From Exercitatus varius (GTDB lineage Bacteria > Pseudomonadota > Gammaproteobacteria > Enterobacterales > Pasteurellaceae): a DNA stretch of 64,000 nt. The notes beneath the pieces were generated by a model, which did not search any database, was not told the DNA's origin, and was given only the letters and a program-made list of their open reading frames with translations. Where the stretch lies: contig NZ_JARQTO010000012.1 in the NCBI RefSeq assembly GCF_029577735.1, positions 127,985 through 191,984 on the forward strand, written 5' to 3'. Shown piece by piece: positions 7,527-15,517 of this stretch (the first letter of the stretch is position 1; the number at the start of each line of letters is the position of its first letter). The position numbers and the translations under genes were made by a program.

Positions 7527-10500
7527 TTAATTTAATTGCGCATGTAAATTTTGAACGGAATAGACCTCGCAACCGTCAATACTTTTCACACCCTCCGCCA
7601 AAGCTTCCGCCGCCGCCATGGTGGTTTGCAGGAACACGCGTTGCTGCAAGGCGCTGCGGCGAATGGAGTGGCTGTCGGAAATACTTTCCGGCAGGCTACC
7701 TGAGGTATTAATCACCATGGTGATTTCACCGTTTTTAATGGCATCCACAATATTCGGACGACCTTCGCGCACTTTATTGACAATCTGAGTCATAATGCCG
7801 TTTTCACGCAGGAATTTTGCCGTGCCCATAGTCGCACACAAACCGTAACCCTGTTCCTGCAATGCGCGGACCACCGGCAATAACCGGGCTTTATCCGCAT
7901 TATCCACCGACAAGAACACTTTGCCGGTTTTCGGAATACGCTCGTTTGCACCCAGCTGAGCTTTTAAGAACGCTTCGGAGAAAGTCGTTCCTACGCCCAT
8001 GACTTCACCGGTTGAACGCATTTCAGGGCCTAAAATGGTATCCACGCCTGGGAATTTGATGAACGGGAACACCGCTTCTTTCACGCTGTAATATTGCGGA
8101 ATAATTTCACTGTCAATACCTTGTTCTTTCAGGCTGATTCCCGCCATTACCCGCGCGGCGATTTTCGCCAGCGGACGACCGGTGGCTTTGCTCACAAACG
8201 GGACGGTGCGGCTGGCGCGCGGATTGACTTCCAATACGAAAATCACGCCGTTTTGCACGGCAAATTGTACGTTCATTAAGCCTACGACGTTTAACGCTCT
8301 CGCCATTGCCGCAGTTTGACGGCGGATTTCATCCTGCACATCTTGCGGTAAGGAATACGGCGGTAACGAACAAGCGGAATCACCGGAATGAATACCCGCC
8401 TGCTCGATATGCTGCATAATTCCGCCCATGACAACATCCGAGCCGTCGCAAATACAATCTACGTCCACTTCGATAGCATTGTTCAGGAAGTGATCAAGCA
8501 GAATCGGGCTATCGTTGGAAACGGACACCGCTTCGCGCATATATTTATTGAGCTCTTCCACATTATACACGATTTGCATAGCGCGACCGCCCAATACGTA
8601 AGACGGGCGCACCACTAACGGATAACCCACTTCATCCGCCAATTTCACCGCCTCGGCGGCATTACGTGCGGTGCGGTTATTCGGTTGTTTCAATCCCAAA
8701 TCTTTTAAGATTTTTTGGAAACGTTCGCGGTCTTCCGCGGCATCAATGCTGTCTGCGGAAGTACCGATAATATTCACGCCGTTGTCATGCAACGCATTCG
8801 CCAATTTCAGCGGAGTCTGGCCGCCGTAATGAACAATTACGCCCCAAGGCTGCTCGGTATGCACAATTTCCAGTACGTCTTCCAAGGTTAACGGTTCGAA
8901 ATACAAGCGGTCGGACGTATCGAAATCGGTAGAAACGGTTTCCGGGTTACAGTTCACCATAATGGTTTCAAAACCGGATTCGCGCAACGCCAATGCCGCA
9001 TGTACGCAGCAATAGTCAAATTCGATACCTTGACCGATCCGGTTCGGGCCGCCGCCTAAAATCATGACTTTTTTGCGATTCGTCGGATTGGCTTCGCATT
9101 CTTCTTCATAGGTGGAATACAAATAAGCGGTGTCGGATTTAAACTCGCCGGCACAGGTATCGACGCGTTTATATACCGGATGTAAATTCAGTTCGCGGCG
9201 TTTGGTGCGTACTTGATCTTCACTGACTTTAGTCAGTTGCGCGATACGTTTATCAGAAAAACCTTTACGTTTTAAACGGCGTAATTCCGCATAATCCAAT
9301 TCGGCAAAACTGCGTTTTTCAAGCGCCAATTCTTCCCGCACCAAATCCTGAATTTGAATTAAAAACCAAGGATCGATTTTGGAATAATGATGCACTTCTT
9401 CCAAACTGAAACCTGCGCCAAACGCGTCCGCCACATATAAAATACGGTTCGGGCCCGGATTTCCCAATTCGGTACGGATTTTTTCAGGTTCTTCCGATAA
9501 CAAATTAAAGCCGCAAATACCGGTTTCCAAACCTCGCAACGCTTTTTGCAAACTTTCTTGGAAAGTGCGGCCCATCGCCATGACTTCGCCCACGGATTTC
9601 ATTTGGGTGGTTAAACGATCGTCCGCCTGCGGGAATTTTTCAAAGGCGAAACGCGGCACTTTGGTAACCACATAGTCGATAGACGGCTCAAACGAAGACG
9701 GAATTAGGCCGCCGGTGATGTCGTTACGCAATTCGTTCAAGGTGTAACCTACCGCTAATTTCGCCGCCACTTTGGCAATCGGGAAGCCCGTCGCTTTGGA
9801 AGCTAATGCGGAAGAACGGCTGACGCGCGGGTTCATTTCGATCACGATCATCTCGCCGTTTGCCGGATTCACCGCAAATTGTACGTTGGAACCGCCGGTA
9901 TCTACGCCGATTTCACGCAATACCGCCAATGAGGCGTTACGCATAATCTGATATTCTTTATCGGTTAAGGTTTGCGCCGGTGCGACGGTAATGGAATCGC
10001 CGGTGTGTACGCCCATCGGGTCAAAGTTTTCGATAGAACACACGATAATGCAGTTATCCGCTTTGTCGCGCACCACTTCCATTTCGTATTCTTTCCAGCC
10101 TAAAACGGACTGCTCGATTAATAATTCGTGAGTCGGCGAAGCATCAAAGCCGCGTTCGCAAATGGCCTGGAATTCGTCGCGGTTATAAGCGATACCGCCG
10201 CCGGAACCGCCCATGGTGAAGGAAGGCCGAATTAAAGTCGGGAATCCCACTTCTTCCTGCGCTTTCCAGGCTTCGTCGAAGCTGTGACAAACGAAGGATT
10301 TCGGCGTATTCAAGCCGATTTTAGCCATTGCATCTTTGAAGCGACCGCGATCTTCCGCTTTATCGATAGCGTCTTCCGTCGCCCCGATCAATTCCACGCC
10401 GTATTTTTTCAGCACGCCGTTTTTCGATAAATCCAACGCGCAGTTCAATGCGGTCTGCCCGCCCATGGTCGGCAAAATTGCATCCGGACGTTCTTTTTCG

Positions 10501-10733
10501 ATAATCTTTTCCACGGTTTGCCACTGAATCGGCTCAATGTAAGTGACATCCGCCATATTCGGATCGGTCATAATGGTGGCCGGATTGGAGTTCACCAGCA
10601 CCACTTTATAGCCTTCCTCCCGCAAAGCTTTGCACGCCTGCGCGCCCGAATAGTCAAACTCGCACGCCTGACCGATGACAATCGGACCGGCGCCGATAAT
10701 TAGAATTGTGTTTATGTCTGTACGTTTTGGCAT
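7527..10733 (-). CDS. carB: Carbamoyl-phosphate synthase large subunit
   Basis: The 1068-residue product has the two homologous ATP-grasp halves (carboxyphosphate domain about 1-400, carbamoyl-phosphate domain about 550-935), a central oligomerisation domain and a C-terminal MGS-like regulatory domain from about 935. Typical motifs are GAGPIVIGQACEFDYSG and GGGPNRIGQGIEFDYCC. With CarA it makes carbamoyl phosphate for arginine and pyrimidines. The start has AAAGAGAAAATACT upstream. The region upstream of the start is duplicated 400 bp away. carA lies 1.5 kb upstream, the two genes being split by a Cdd1-PfpI gene. Confidence 0.98.
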   Translation of the reverse strand: MPKRTDINTILIIGAGPIVIGQACEFDYSGAQACKALREEGYKVVLVNSNPATIMTDPNMADVTYIEPIQWQTVEKIIEKERPDAILPTMGGQTALNCALDLSKNGVLKKYGVELIGATEDAIDKAEDRGRFKDAMAKIGLNTPKSFVCHSFDEAWKAQEEVGFPTLIRPSFTMGGSGGGIAYNRDEFQAICERGFDASPTHELLIEQSVLGWKEYEMEVVRDKADNCIIVCSIENFDPMGVHTGDSITVAPAQTLTDKEYQIMRNASLAVLREIGVDTGGSNVQFAVNPANGEMIVIEMNPRVSRSSALASKATGFPIAKVAAKLAVGYTLNELRNDITGGLIPSSFEPSIDYVVTKVPRFAFEKFPQADDRLTTQMKSVGEVMAMGRTFQESLQKALRGLETGICGFNLLSEEPEKIRTELGNPGPNRILYVADAFGAGFSLEEVHHYSKIDPWFLIQIQDLVREELALEKRSFAELDYAELRRLKRKGFSDKRIAQLTKVSEDQVRTKRRELNLHPVYKRVDTCAGEFKSDTAYLYSTYEEECEANPTNRKKVMILGGGPNRIGQGIEFDYCCVHAALALRESGFETIMVNCNPETVSTDFDTSDRLYFEPLTLEDVLEIVHTEQPWGVIVHYGGQTPLKLANALHDNGVNIIGTSADSIDAAEDRERFQKILKDLGLKQPNNRTARNAAEAVKLADEVGYPLVVRPSYVLGGRAMQIVYNVEELNKYMREAVSVSNDSPILLDHFLNNAIEVDVDCICDGSDVVMGGIMQHIEQAGIHSGDSACSLPPYSLPQDVQDEIRRQTAAMARALNVVGLMNVQFAVQNGVIFVLEVNPRASRTVPFVSKATGRPLAKIAARVMAGISLKEQGIDSEIIPQYYSVKEAVFPFIKFPGVDTILGPEMRSTGEVMGVGTTFSEAFLKAQLGANERIPKTGKVFLSVDNADKARLLPVVRALQEQGYGLCATMGTAKFLRENGIMTQIVNKVREGRPNIVDAIKNGEITMVINTSGSLPESISDSHSIRRSALQQRVFLQTTMAAAEALAEGVKSIDGCEVYSVQNLHAQLN

Positions 10734-10829
10734 AGTATTTTCTCTTTAAAAAAACTTTTAAAAAATCGACCGCACTTTTGGTTAATTTCGAATTTAGATT
10801 TTCCTAATATCCATAAATCCCGGCAAAAT
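10710..10829 (-). repeat. 120-bp exact direct repeat, copy 1 (includes the carB start codon)
   Basis: Bases 10710-10829 match 11110-11229 exactly at an offset of 400 bp. The unit holds the first eight carB codons, the carB ribosome binding site, a USS, and the 3' end of the Cdd1-PfpI gene. A diverged middle copy runs from about 10924 to 11037. Confidence 0.95.
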
Positions 10830-10848
10830 CTTCCTGAGCCTGCTCTCT
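10804..10848 (-). pseudogene. C-terminal relic of a PfpI-type gene, copy 1
   Basis: The minus strand reads GREQAQEDFAGIYGY followed by TAG. The intact gene downstream of carA ends NEDHFAGIYGY and TAG. The six to eight residues before the shared end differ, so this is not a simple copy of the intact gene. A palindromic element cuts the frame immediately upstream. Confidence 0.6.
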
Positions 10849-10916
10849 GCCGGCGCATCTCCTGACGCGTGCCGAATTTTTATTACAGCACGCGTCAGGA
10901 TACGCGCGCTATCAAT
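10849..10916. repeat. Palindromic element, copy A (68 bp)
   Basis: Shares the layout GCCGGCGC...CCTGACGCGTGC-loop-GCACGCGTCAGG...CGCGCTATCAAT with copies B and C. The stem has a few mismatches near its base; the loop is AT-rich. It lacks a T-run, so it is not an ordinary intrinsic terminator. Confidence 0.85.
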
Positions 10917-10992
10917 GGAATATTATTTTCTCTTTAAAAAAACTTTCAAAAAATCGACCGCACTTTGGGTTAATTATCGAATTTAGATTTCC

Positions 10993-11037
10993 CTAATATC
11001 CGTAAAGCCCGGCAAAATCTTCCTGAGCCTGCTCTCT
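10993..11037 (-). pseudogene. C-terminal relic of a PfpI-type gene, copy 2
   Basis: The minus strand reads GREQAQEDFAGLYGY and TAG. Compared with relic 1, one change is synonymous and one is Ile to Leu, a pattern suggesting divergence while still coding. It is also truncated by a palindromic element. Confidence 0.6.
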
Positions 11038-11107
11038 GCCGGCGCGCGTCTCCTGACGCGTGCCGAATTTTTATTACAGCACGCGTCAGGAGACGCGCGC
11101 TATCAAT
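11038..11107. repeat. Palindromic element, copy B (70 bp, perfect stem)
   Basis: A perfect 22-bp inverted repeat (11042-11063 with 11079-11100) encloses a 15-nt AT-rich loop and ends in CTATCAAT. In the carA-carB transcript it would form a very stable hairpin. Confidence 0.95.
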
Positions 11108-11109
11108 GG

Positions 11110-11229
11110 GTTTATGTCTGTACGTTTTGGCATAGTATTTTCTCTTTAAAAAAACTTTTAAAAAATCGACCGCACTTTTGGTTAATTTCGAATTTAGATT
11201 TTCCTAATATCCATAAATCCCGGCAAAAT
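11110..11229 (-). repeat. 120-bp exact direct repeat, copy 2
   Basis: Exact copy of 10710-10829. Because it carries the carB start with its ribosome binding site, it creates a 15-codon open frame on the minus strand (MPKRTDINPLIARVS, about 11088-11133) that begins like CarB and runs into the palindrome. Its far end is the true 3' end of the Cdd1-PfpI gene. Confidence 0.95.
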
Positions 11230-12115
11230 GATCTTCGTTCGGATCGCTTATCCAATGATATTCTGTTTGCTCGGCGATTAATTGCGCCTGCTCGACGCCG
11301 TAATAATCGCTGATAAAGCCTAAAGCCATATCCATTCCCGCCGAAACGCCCGACGAAGTATAAAATTTCCCGTCTTTCACCCAGCGCGCCACCGGCTGCC
11401 ATTGCACGTTCGGGTTAACGGATCGCACCCATTCGAAAGCGCGTTTATTGGACGTCGCCCGTAAACCGTTCAACTCGTCGGTAGCGGCCAATAACGCCGA
11501 ACCGGTACACACCGTTAAACAAAGTGCGGTCTGTTTTACCCGAGTTTTCAGCATCGAGATAAACTCGGCGTCATTTACCAGCGTTCGGGTGCCTTGTCCG
11601 CCGGGAATCAGTAAAACACTGTTTTCGCCCAAATCCGGTAACGGTTTTGTTTCCGTATAAAACCCTTGCCGGCTGCGAATTAAACCGCCTTGCTGCGAAA
11701 CATAATGCAATGTTACATCAGGCAGACGGTGCAGAAACTCCACCGGCCCCATTAAATCCAGGGTTTCATAATCATTGAACAGAAGACAATAAATCCGTCC
11801 GGTTAAATGATGCTTATCCGTTACAGATACCCTTTGCAAATAAGCTTTGCGTTGTTCGCTGTATTTCCACCAAGGTTTTGCTTCATTTCCTTGCATAAAA
11901 TCGGTTAAAGATAAGAAAACATCAATCATACAGGGATCATGTTGCGTGCCGGTTAATTCGCAAAGCTCGTAATACATGGCATAAGCATCACGTCCGATCA
12001 AATCCTGCGGTTTATTAATTCCGAGTTTCAGCAAATCATCGGCAACCGCTTCGCCTACATTCGGCAAATCTGTCAGATACTGCAATTGGTCTCGTTTTAC
12101 TTTAGCCGGATTCAT
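11204..12115 (-). CDS. Cdd1 helix-hairpin-helix / DJ-1-PfpI fusion protein
   Basis: The 303 residues form two known families in one frame. Residues 1-92 match Cdd1 ('pathogenicity locus'), a small helix-hairpin-helix domain (LTDLPNVGEAVADDLLKLGI, TGTQHDPCMIDVFLS, PWWKYSEQRKAYL). Residues 107-303 are a DJ-1/PfpI glutamine-amidotransferase-like domain, with PGGQGTR at 171-177 and a nucleophile elbow TVCTGSALLA placing the likely catalytic cysteine at C203; relatives include isonitrile hydratase and DJ-1-type chaperones or deglycases. No signal peptide is seen, so it should be cytoplasmic. It lies between carA and carB on their strand, within duplicated and palindromic DNA. Substrate unknown; a role linked to carbamoyl phosphate is not supported by sequence. 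Confidence 0.85.
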   Translation of the reverse strand: MNPAKVKRDQLQYLTDLPNVGEAVADDLLKLGINKPQDLIGRDAYAMYYELCELTGTQHDPCMIDVFLSLTDFMQGNEAKPWWKYSEQRKAYLQRVSVTDKHHLTGRIYCLLFNDYETLDLMGPVEFLHRLPDVTLHYVSQQGGLIRSRQGFYTETKPLPDLGENSVLLIPGGQGTRTLVNDAEFISMLKTRVKQTALCLTVCTGSALLAATDELNGLRATSNKRAFEWVRSVNPNVQWQPVARWVKDGKFYTSSGVSAGMDMALGFISDYYGVEQAQLIAEQTEYHWISDPNEDHFAGIYGY

Positions 12116-12164
12116 ATCTTACCGTTTTTGCTTTCAAAAACCTTTAAAAAATTAACCGCACTTT

Positions 12165-12235
12165 GCCGGTGCGCGTCTGCTGATGCGTGCCGAATTGTTT
12201 ATTACAGCACGCGTCGGGAGACGCGCGCTATCAAT
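12165..12235. repeat. Palindromic element, copy C (71 bp)
   Basis: Third copy, between carA and the Cdd1-PfpI gene: GCCGGTGCGCGTCTGCTG...loop...GCACGCGTCGGGAGACGCGCG then CTATCAAT. The arms are somewhat diverged. USS copies lie on both sides (about 12157 and 12260). Confidence 0.85.
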
Positions 12236-12265
12236 AAGAAAAACACTTAAAAAATCGACCGCACT

Positions 12266-13393
12266 TTATCCTTTCGCTTTTCGCATTTCATCAATAAATT
12301 TATCGAATAAATACGCTACGTCATGCGGGCCCGGGCTGGCTTCCGGGTGTCCTTGGAAGCTGAACGCCGGTTGGTCGGTCAATTCGATGCCTTGCACCGA
12401 GTTATCGAATAACGAACGATGCGTGACGCGTACGTTTGCCGGCAGGCTGTGTTCGTCCACTTCGAACCCGTGATTTTGGCTGGTGATCATCACTTTTTGC
12501 GTATCCAAATCCTGTACCGGGTGATTGGCGCCGTGGTGACCGAACGCCATTTTTTTGGTTTTGCCGCCGCTTGCCAAGCCTAATAATTGGTGGCCTAAGC
12601 AGATGCCGAATAACGGTTTTTTACTGGCAAGAATTTTTTGAATGGCTTCAATGGCGTAATCGCAAGGCTCCGGATCGCCGGGTCCGTTAGATAAGAAAAC
12701 ACCGTCCGGATTGAGTGCGAGCACCTCTTTCGCCGATGTCGTCGCCGGCACTACGGTCAAGTGACAGCCGCGTTGGGCAAGCATGCGGAAAATATTGCGC
12801 TTCACCCCGAAATCATAGGCCACGACGTTGAATTCCGCCTTTGGCGCTTTCATATAACCCTCGCCCAATTTCCACTCGCCTTCATCCCAACTGTACGGTT
12901 TGTCGCAAGTCACTTCTTTCGCCAGATCCTTGCCTGCCATGGAACCGAAACTTTTGGCTAATTGAAGAGCTTTCGCCTCATCGATTTCGCCCGCCATAAT
13001 GCAGCCCGCCTGCGCGCCGTTATCGCGTAAATGGCGGGTTAAACGACGGGTATCGATATCCGCAATAGCCACCACATTATTTTCTTTTAAATAGTCCGAA
13101 AGGCTTTGATTGGCGCGGAAGTTACTGTGAATCATCGGTAAATCGCGAATAATTAAACCGGCTGCGTAAACGCCTTTACTTTCGAGATCTTCCGGATTGG
13201 TGCCGGTGTTGCCGATGTGAGGATAAGTGAGTGTGACAATTTGTTTAAAATAAGAGGTGTCGGTGAGGATTTCCTGATAGCCGGTCATTGAAGTATTAAA
13301 AACCACTTCGCCGATCGTGTGCCCCGTAGCGCCGATAGAGGTGCCGTGAAAAACGCTGCCATCTGCTAACACAAGAATTGCAGGTTCAGACAT
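12266..13393 (-). CDS. carA: Carbamoyl-phosphate synthase small subunit
   Basis: The 375-residue product starts MSEPAILVLADGSVFHG. The N-terminal half is the CPSase small-chain domain; the C-terminal half is a class I glutamine amidotransferase with the nucleophile motif GICLGHQLLGLA and the His/Glu pair in FQGHPEASPGP. It hydrolyses glutamine and channels ammonia to CarB. The frame is open 27 codons further upstream, but the ATG at 13393 has AGGAG seven bases away and matches the family start. It is first in the carA, Cdd1-PfpI, carB series. Confidence 0.97.
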   Translation of the reverse strand: MSEPAILVLADGSVFHGTSIGATGHTIGEVVFNTSMTGYQEILTDTSYFKQIVTLTYPHIGNTGTNPEDLESKGVYAAGLIIRDLPMIHSNFRANQSLSDYLKENNVVAIADIDTRRLTRHLRDNGAQAGCIMAGEIDEAKALQLAKSFGSMAGKDLAKEVTCDKPYSWDEGEWKLGEGYMKAPKAEFNVVAYDFGVKRNIFRMLAQRGCHLTVVPATTSAKEVLALNPDGVFLSNGPGDPEPCDYAIEAIQKILASKKPLFGICLGHQLLGLASGGKTKKMAFGHHGANHPVQDLDTQKVMITSQNHGFEVDEHSLPANVRVTHRSLFDNSVQGIELTDQPAFSFQGHPEASPGPHDVAYLFDKFIDEMRKAKG

Positions 13394-13566
13394 AAAATAT
13401 CTCCTATAAATTGTTGTTCGGTCGAACACTTGCGAATGTTCATTAACCAAAAATCCCGAAAAAAACCACCGCACTTTTCATGCATTTTGCATGTAATATT
13501 GCACGGACATCATAAATTTGCAGGATTCGCTGATAAATTTTAGCGCTCGCGGGCTAAATTTTGCCT

Positions 13567-13595
13567 ATTCTAAAGGACATCGGCGCCTGATTCAA
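13567..13595 (-). promoter_or_regulatory. Candidate carA promoter (downstream)
   Basis: On the minus strand TTGAAT and TAGAAT are separated by 17 bp, giving a start near 13560 and a leader of about 165 nt. Confidence 0.5.
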
Positions 13596-13614
13596 GCAAA
13601 TTCGCAAACGGTTA

Positions 13615-13653
13615 ACTGATTAATTATGCTTTATTTTTGCATAAAAATTCAAT
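13615..13653 (-). promoter_or_regulatory. Tandem ARG boxes overlapping a second carA promoter
   Basis: Two 18-bp ARG-box-like sequences separated by exactly 3 bp lie at 13615-13632 (15/18 to the consensus) and 13636-13653 (17/18, with GCATAAAAATTCA). A promoter with TTGAAT (13647-13652) and CATAAT (13623-13628), 18 bp apart on the minus strand, lies entirely inside them. This is the arrangement expected for repression by ArgR with arginine. The rest of the 358-bp spacer between carA and mlaA holds two USS-like sites and the mlaA upstream region. Confidence 0.55.
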
Positions 13654-13751
13654 TTATAAAATACTATGATGAAAAAAGTGCGGCGAATTATTTGCCAATT
13701 CCGGAATAACTCATTTACAATGCAAAAATTGTTTCAGCACAGGATAACCGT

Positions 13752-14507
13752 ATGAAAAAAATCTCTCTTTTTTTGACCGCACTTTTCAGTGCCGTTGCCC
13801 TTGCCGGTTGCAGCAACACGTTAGATCCGGTGACGGGCGAGCGAAGCGACCCGCTACAAGGATTTAACCGCACCATGTGGGATTTCAACTACAAAGTGCT
13901 TGATCCGTATTTATTGAAACCTGCCGCCAAAGGCTGGAACGCGCTGCCGGATCCGCTCACTACCGGATTATCCAACGCTGCCAATAACCTTGACGAACCC
14001 GTGAGTTTCTTAAACCGTTTATGGGAAGGCGAAGGGCAAAAAGCCATGGTGCATTTAAATCGTTTTATCATCAACTCCACTTTCGGATTGGGTGGCCTAA
14101 TCGACTGGGCAAGTTACAGCGATCCGCTTAAAATCGAACATCAGCGCAACTTCGGCGACACTCTGGGCAGTTACGGTGTGAACCCTGGCACTTATATTGT
14201 ATTACCGGTATATAACGCGACTACGCCGCGCGAATTAACCGGTGCGTTAGTGGACAACGCTTATACTTATCCGTTCTGGCATTGGGTTGGCGGCGCTTGG
14301 TCGTTGGTAAAATATGGCGTTCAGGAAGTGGATACCCGCGCGAAAGCGATGAATACAAATGCAGAAGCCTTGTTAGAACAATCTGCGGATCCGTACATTA
14401 CATTCCGTGAGGCTTATTACCAAAACTTAGAATACCGCGCCACAGACGGCAATGTGAAAGCAAAAGAAACCGGGCTTTCCGAAGAAGACTTGAACAGCAT
14501 CGATTAG
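13752..14507 (+). CDS. mlaA: MlaA (VacJ) outer-membrane lipoprotein
   Basis: The 251-residue product has a lipoprotein signal with lipobox LAGC (cysteine 20) and the MlaA core: DPLQGFNRTMWDFNYKVLDP, then NRFIINSTFGLGGLIDWAS. MlaA removes surface-exposed phospholipids from the outer membrane and hands them to MlaC. The mlaFEDCB genes are not next to it. yfbU follows after 11 bp, so they are probably co-transcribed. A USS lies within the signal-peptide codons. Confidence 0.95.
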   Translation: MKKISLFLTALFSAVALAGCSNTLDPVTGERSDPLQGFNRTMWDFNYKVLDPYLLKPAAKGWNALPDPLTTGLSNAANNLDEPVSFLNRLWEGEGQKAMVHLNRFIINSTFGLGGLIDWASYSDPLKIEHQRNFGDTLGSYGVNPGTYIVLPVYNATTPRELTGALVDNAYTYPFWHWVGGAWSLVKYGVQEVDTRAKAMNTNAEALLEQSADPYITFREAYYQNLEYRATDGNVKAKETGLSEEDLNSID

Positions 14508-14518
14508 GAGTAATCATT

Positions 14519-15013
14519 ATGGAAATGACCACTACGCAACGTTTGATTTTAGCCAATCAATACAAGCTTATGGGATTGCTTGACCCCGCTAATGCGAAGA
14601 CCTACGCCCGTTCGGAAGCCATTGTACGCGGCGGTTTCAGTTTGGAATTGCAAGCGCTGGATAACGAATTCAGCAATCTTTCCGCGGAAGAATGTCAAAC
14701 CGTGCTTGACACCCTTGAAATGTATAAAGCGTTGCAGGTGTCTTACAACAATTTAAGCAATAAAACCGAGGTGACGGAACATCGTTTAAAATTTGCCGGT
14801 TACTGTGCGGTGCGTGAGAAAAAATACTTGAATTATTTACGCTTTATCACCGGCACGGAAGGCAAATATCAGGAATTCATGCATTGCGAACACGGTTGCG
14901 ATTCACAAACACCGATGTGGGATAAATACATCAAGATGCTAGATGTCTGGCACGGTTGCCCGCACGGTTATCACTTAAGTATTCAGGAAATTCAGAAGAT
15001 CCTGAATGCTTAA
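14519..15013 (+). CDS. yfbU: YfbU family protein
   Basis: The 164-residue protein matches YfbU along its length (MTTTQRLILANQYKLM, then a helical region and a cysteine/histidine-rich C-terminus around HCEHGCDSQTP and WHGCPHGYHLS). It is probably cytoplasmic; the function is not established beyond a reported link to cell death in E. coli. It is preceded by AGGAG and follows mlaA closely. Confidence 0.92.
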   Translation: MEMTTTQRLILANQYKLMGLLDPANAKTYARSEAIVRGGFSLELQALDNEFSNLSAEECQTVLDTLEMYKALQVSYNNLSNKTEVTEHRLKFAGYCAVREKKYLNYLRFITGTEGKYQEFMHCEHGCDSQTPMWDKYIKMLDVWHGCPHGYHLSIQEIQKILNA

Positions 15014-15045
15014 ATTTCAAATATTAAGTGGATAAACGATTAAGG

Positions 15046-15074
15046 AACCGAATTCTACGGAATTCGGTTTTTTA
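15046..15074 (+). terminator. Terminator of mlaA-yfbU
   Basis: AACCGAATTC, a short loop and GGAATTCGGTT are followed by a T-run. Confidence 0.85.
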
Positions 15075-15117
15075 TTATGCCAATGCGTCATGTCGCCGTA
15101 TGTAATGAATAAGAAAG

Positions 15118-15153
15118 CAAAAACCCGTCAGTCTTTCGACTAACGGGCTTTTT
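15118..15153. terminator. Terminator downstream of the tRNA pair
   Basis: CCCGTTAGTC-GAAA-GACTGACGGG on the minus strand with a stable GAAA tetraloop is followed by five T; the plus strand also has a T-run, so it works both ways. Confidence 0.85.
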
Positions 15154-15158
15154 TAATA

Positions 15159-15234
15159 TGGCTCCTCCTGCGGGACTCGAACCTGCGACATATGGATTAA
15201 CAGTCCACCGTTCTACCGACTGAACTAAGGAGGA
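15159..15234 (-). tRNA. tRNA-Asn (GTT)
   Basis: A 76-nt cloverleaf with encoded CCA: acceptor TCCTCCT/AGGAGGA, D-loop AGTCGGTAGA, anticodon stem-loop GGACTGTTAATCC giving anticodon GTT, and T-arm GCAGGTTCGAGTCCCGC. It lies 5 bp downstream of tRNA-Phe in one transcription unit. Confidence 0.97.
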
Positions 15235-15239
15235 AAAGA

Positions 15240-15315
15240 TGGTGCCTCGAGGCGGAATCGAACCACCGACACGGGGATTTTCAATCCCCTGCTCTACCGA
15301 CTGAGCTATCGAGGC
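15240..15315 (-). tRNA. tRNA-Phe (GAA)
   Basis: A 76-nt cloverleaf with encoded CCA: acceptor GCCTCGA/TCGAGGC, anticodon stem-loop GGGGATTGAAAATCCCC with anticodon GAA, and T-arm GTGGTTCGATTCCGC. It is first in the Phe-Asn unit. Confidence 0.97.
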
Positions 15316-15346
15316 GTTTAACGCTCACTGCGTCAACACGGGGCGT

Positions 15347-15375
15347 ATTAAACCGTATTTCAGACCTGAGGTCAA
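15347..15375 (-). promoter_or_regulatory. Promoter of the tRNA-Phe/tRNA-Asn unit
   Basis: TTGACC and TTTAAT lie 17 bp apart on the minus strand, followed by a GC-rich discriminator (ACGCCCCG), as expected for a stringently controlled stable-RNA promoter. Confidence 0.75.
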
Positions 15376-15517
15376 CACTTATTTCTTAAAATAATATAAA
15401 AAAAATGCCGTTTGATTGTTTAACAGGCAAAAAGAATAAAAACCGGTCAGGATTTGGTTAAAATTTATCGCTGTGTCGAAAACAAAGGGTTCTGTCCGCC
15501 TTTATGTAAAAAACGAT

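Noticed and set aside
10849..11107. Repeated palindromes as a CRISPR array
   Set aside because: Only two or three copies with large uneven spacing, and intervening DNA is duplicated gene ends, not unique spacers; no cas genes.
12266..13474. Longer carA start at 13474
   Set aside because: The extra 27 residues are not CarA-like and the ATG at 13393 has a strong Shine-Dalgarno.
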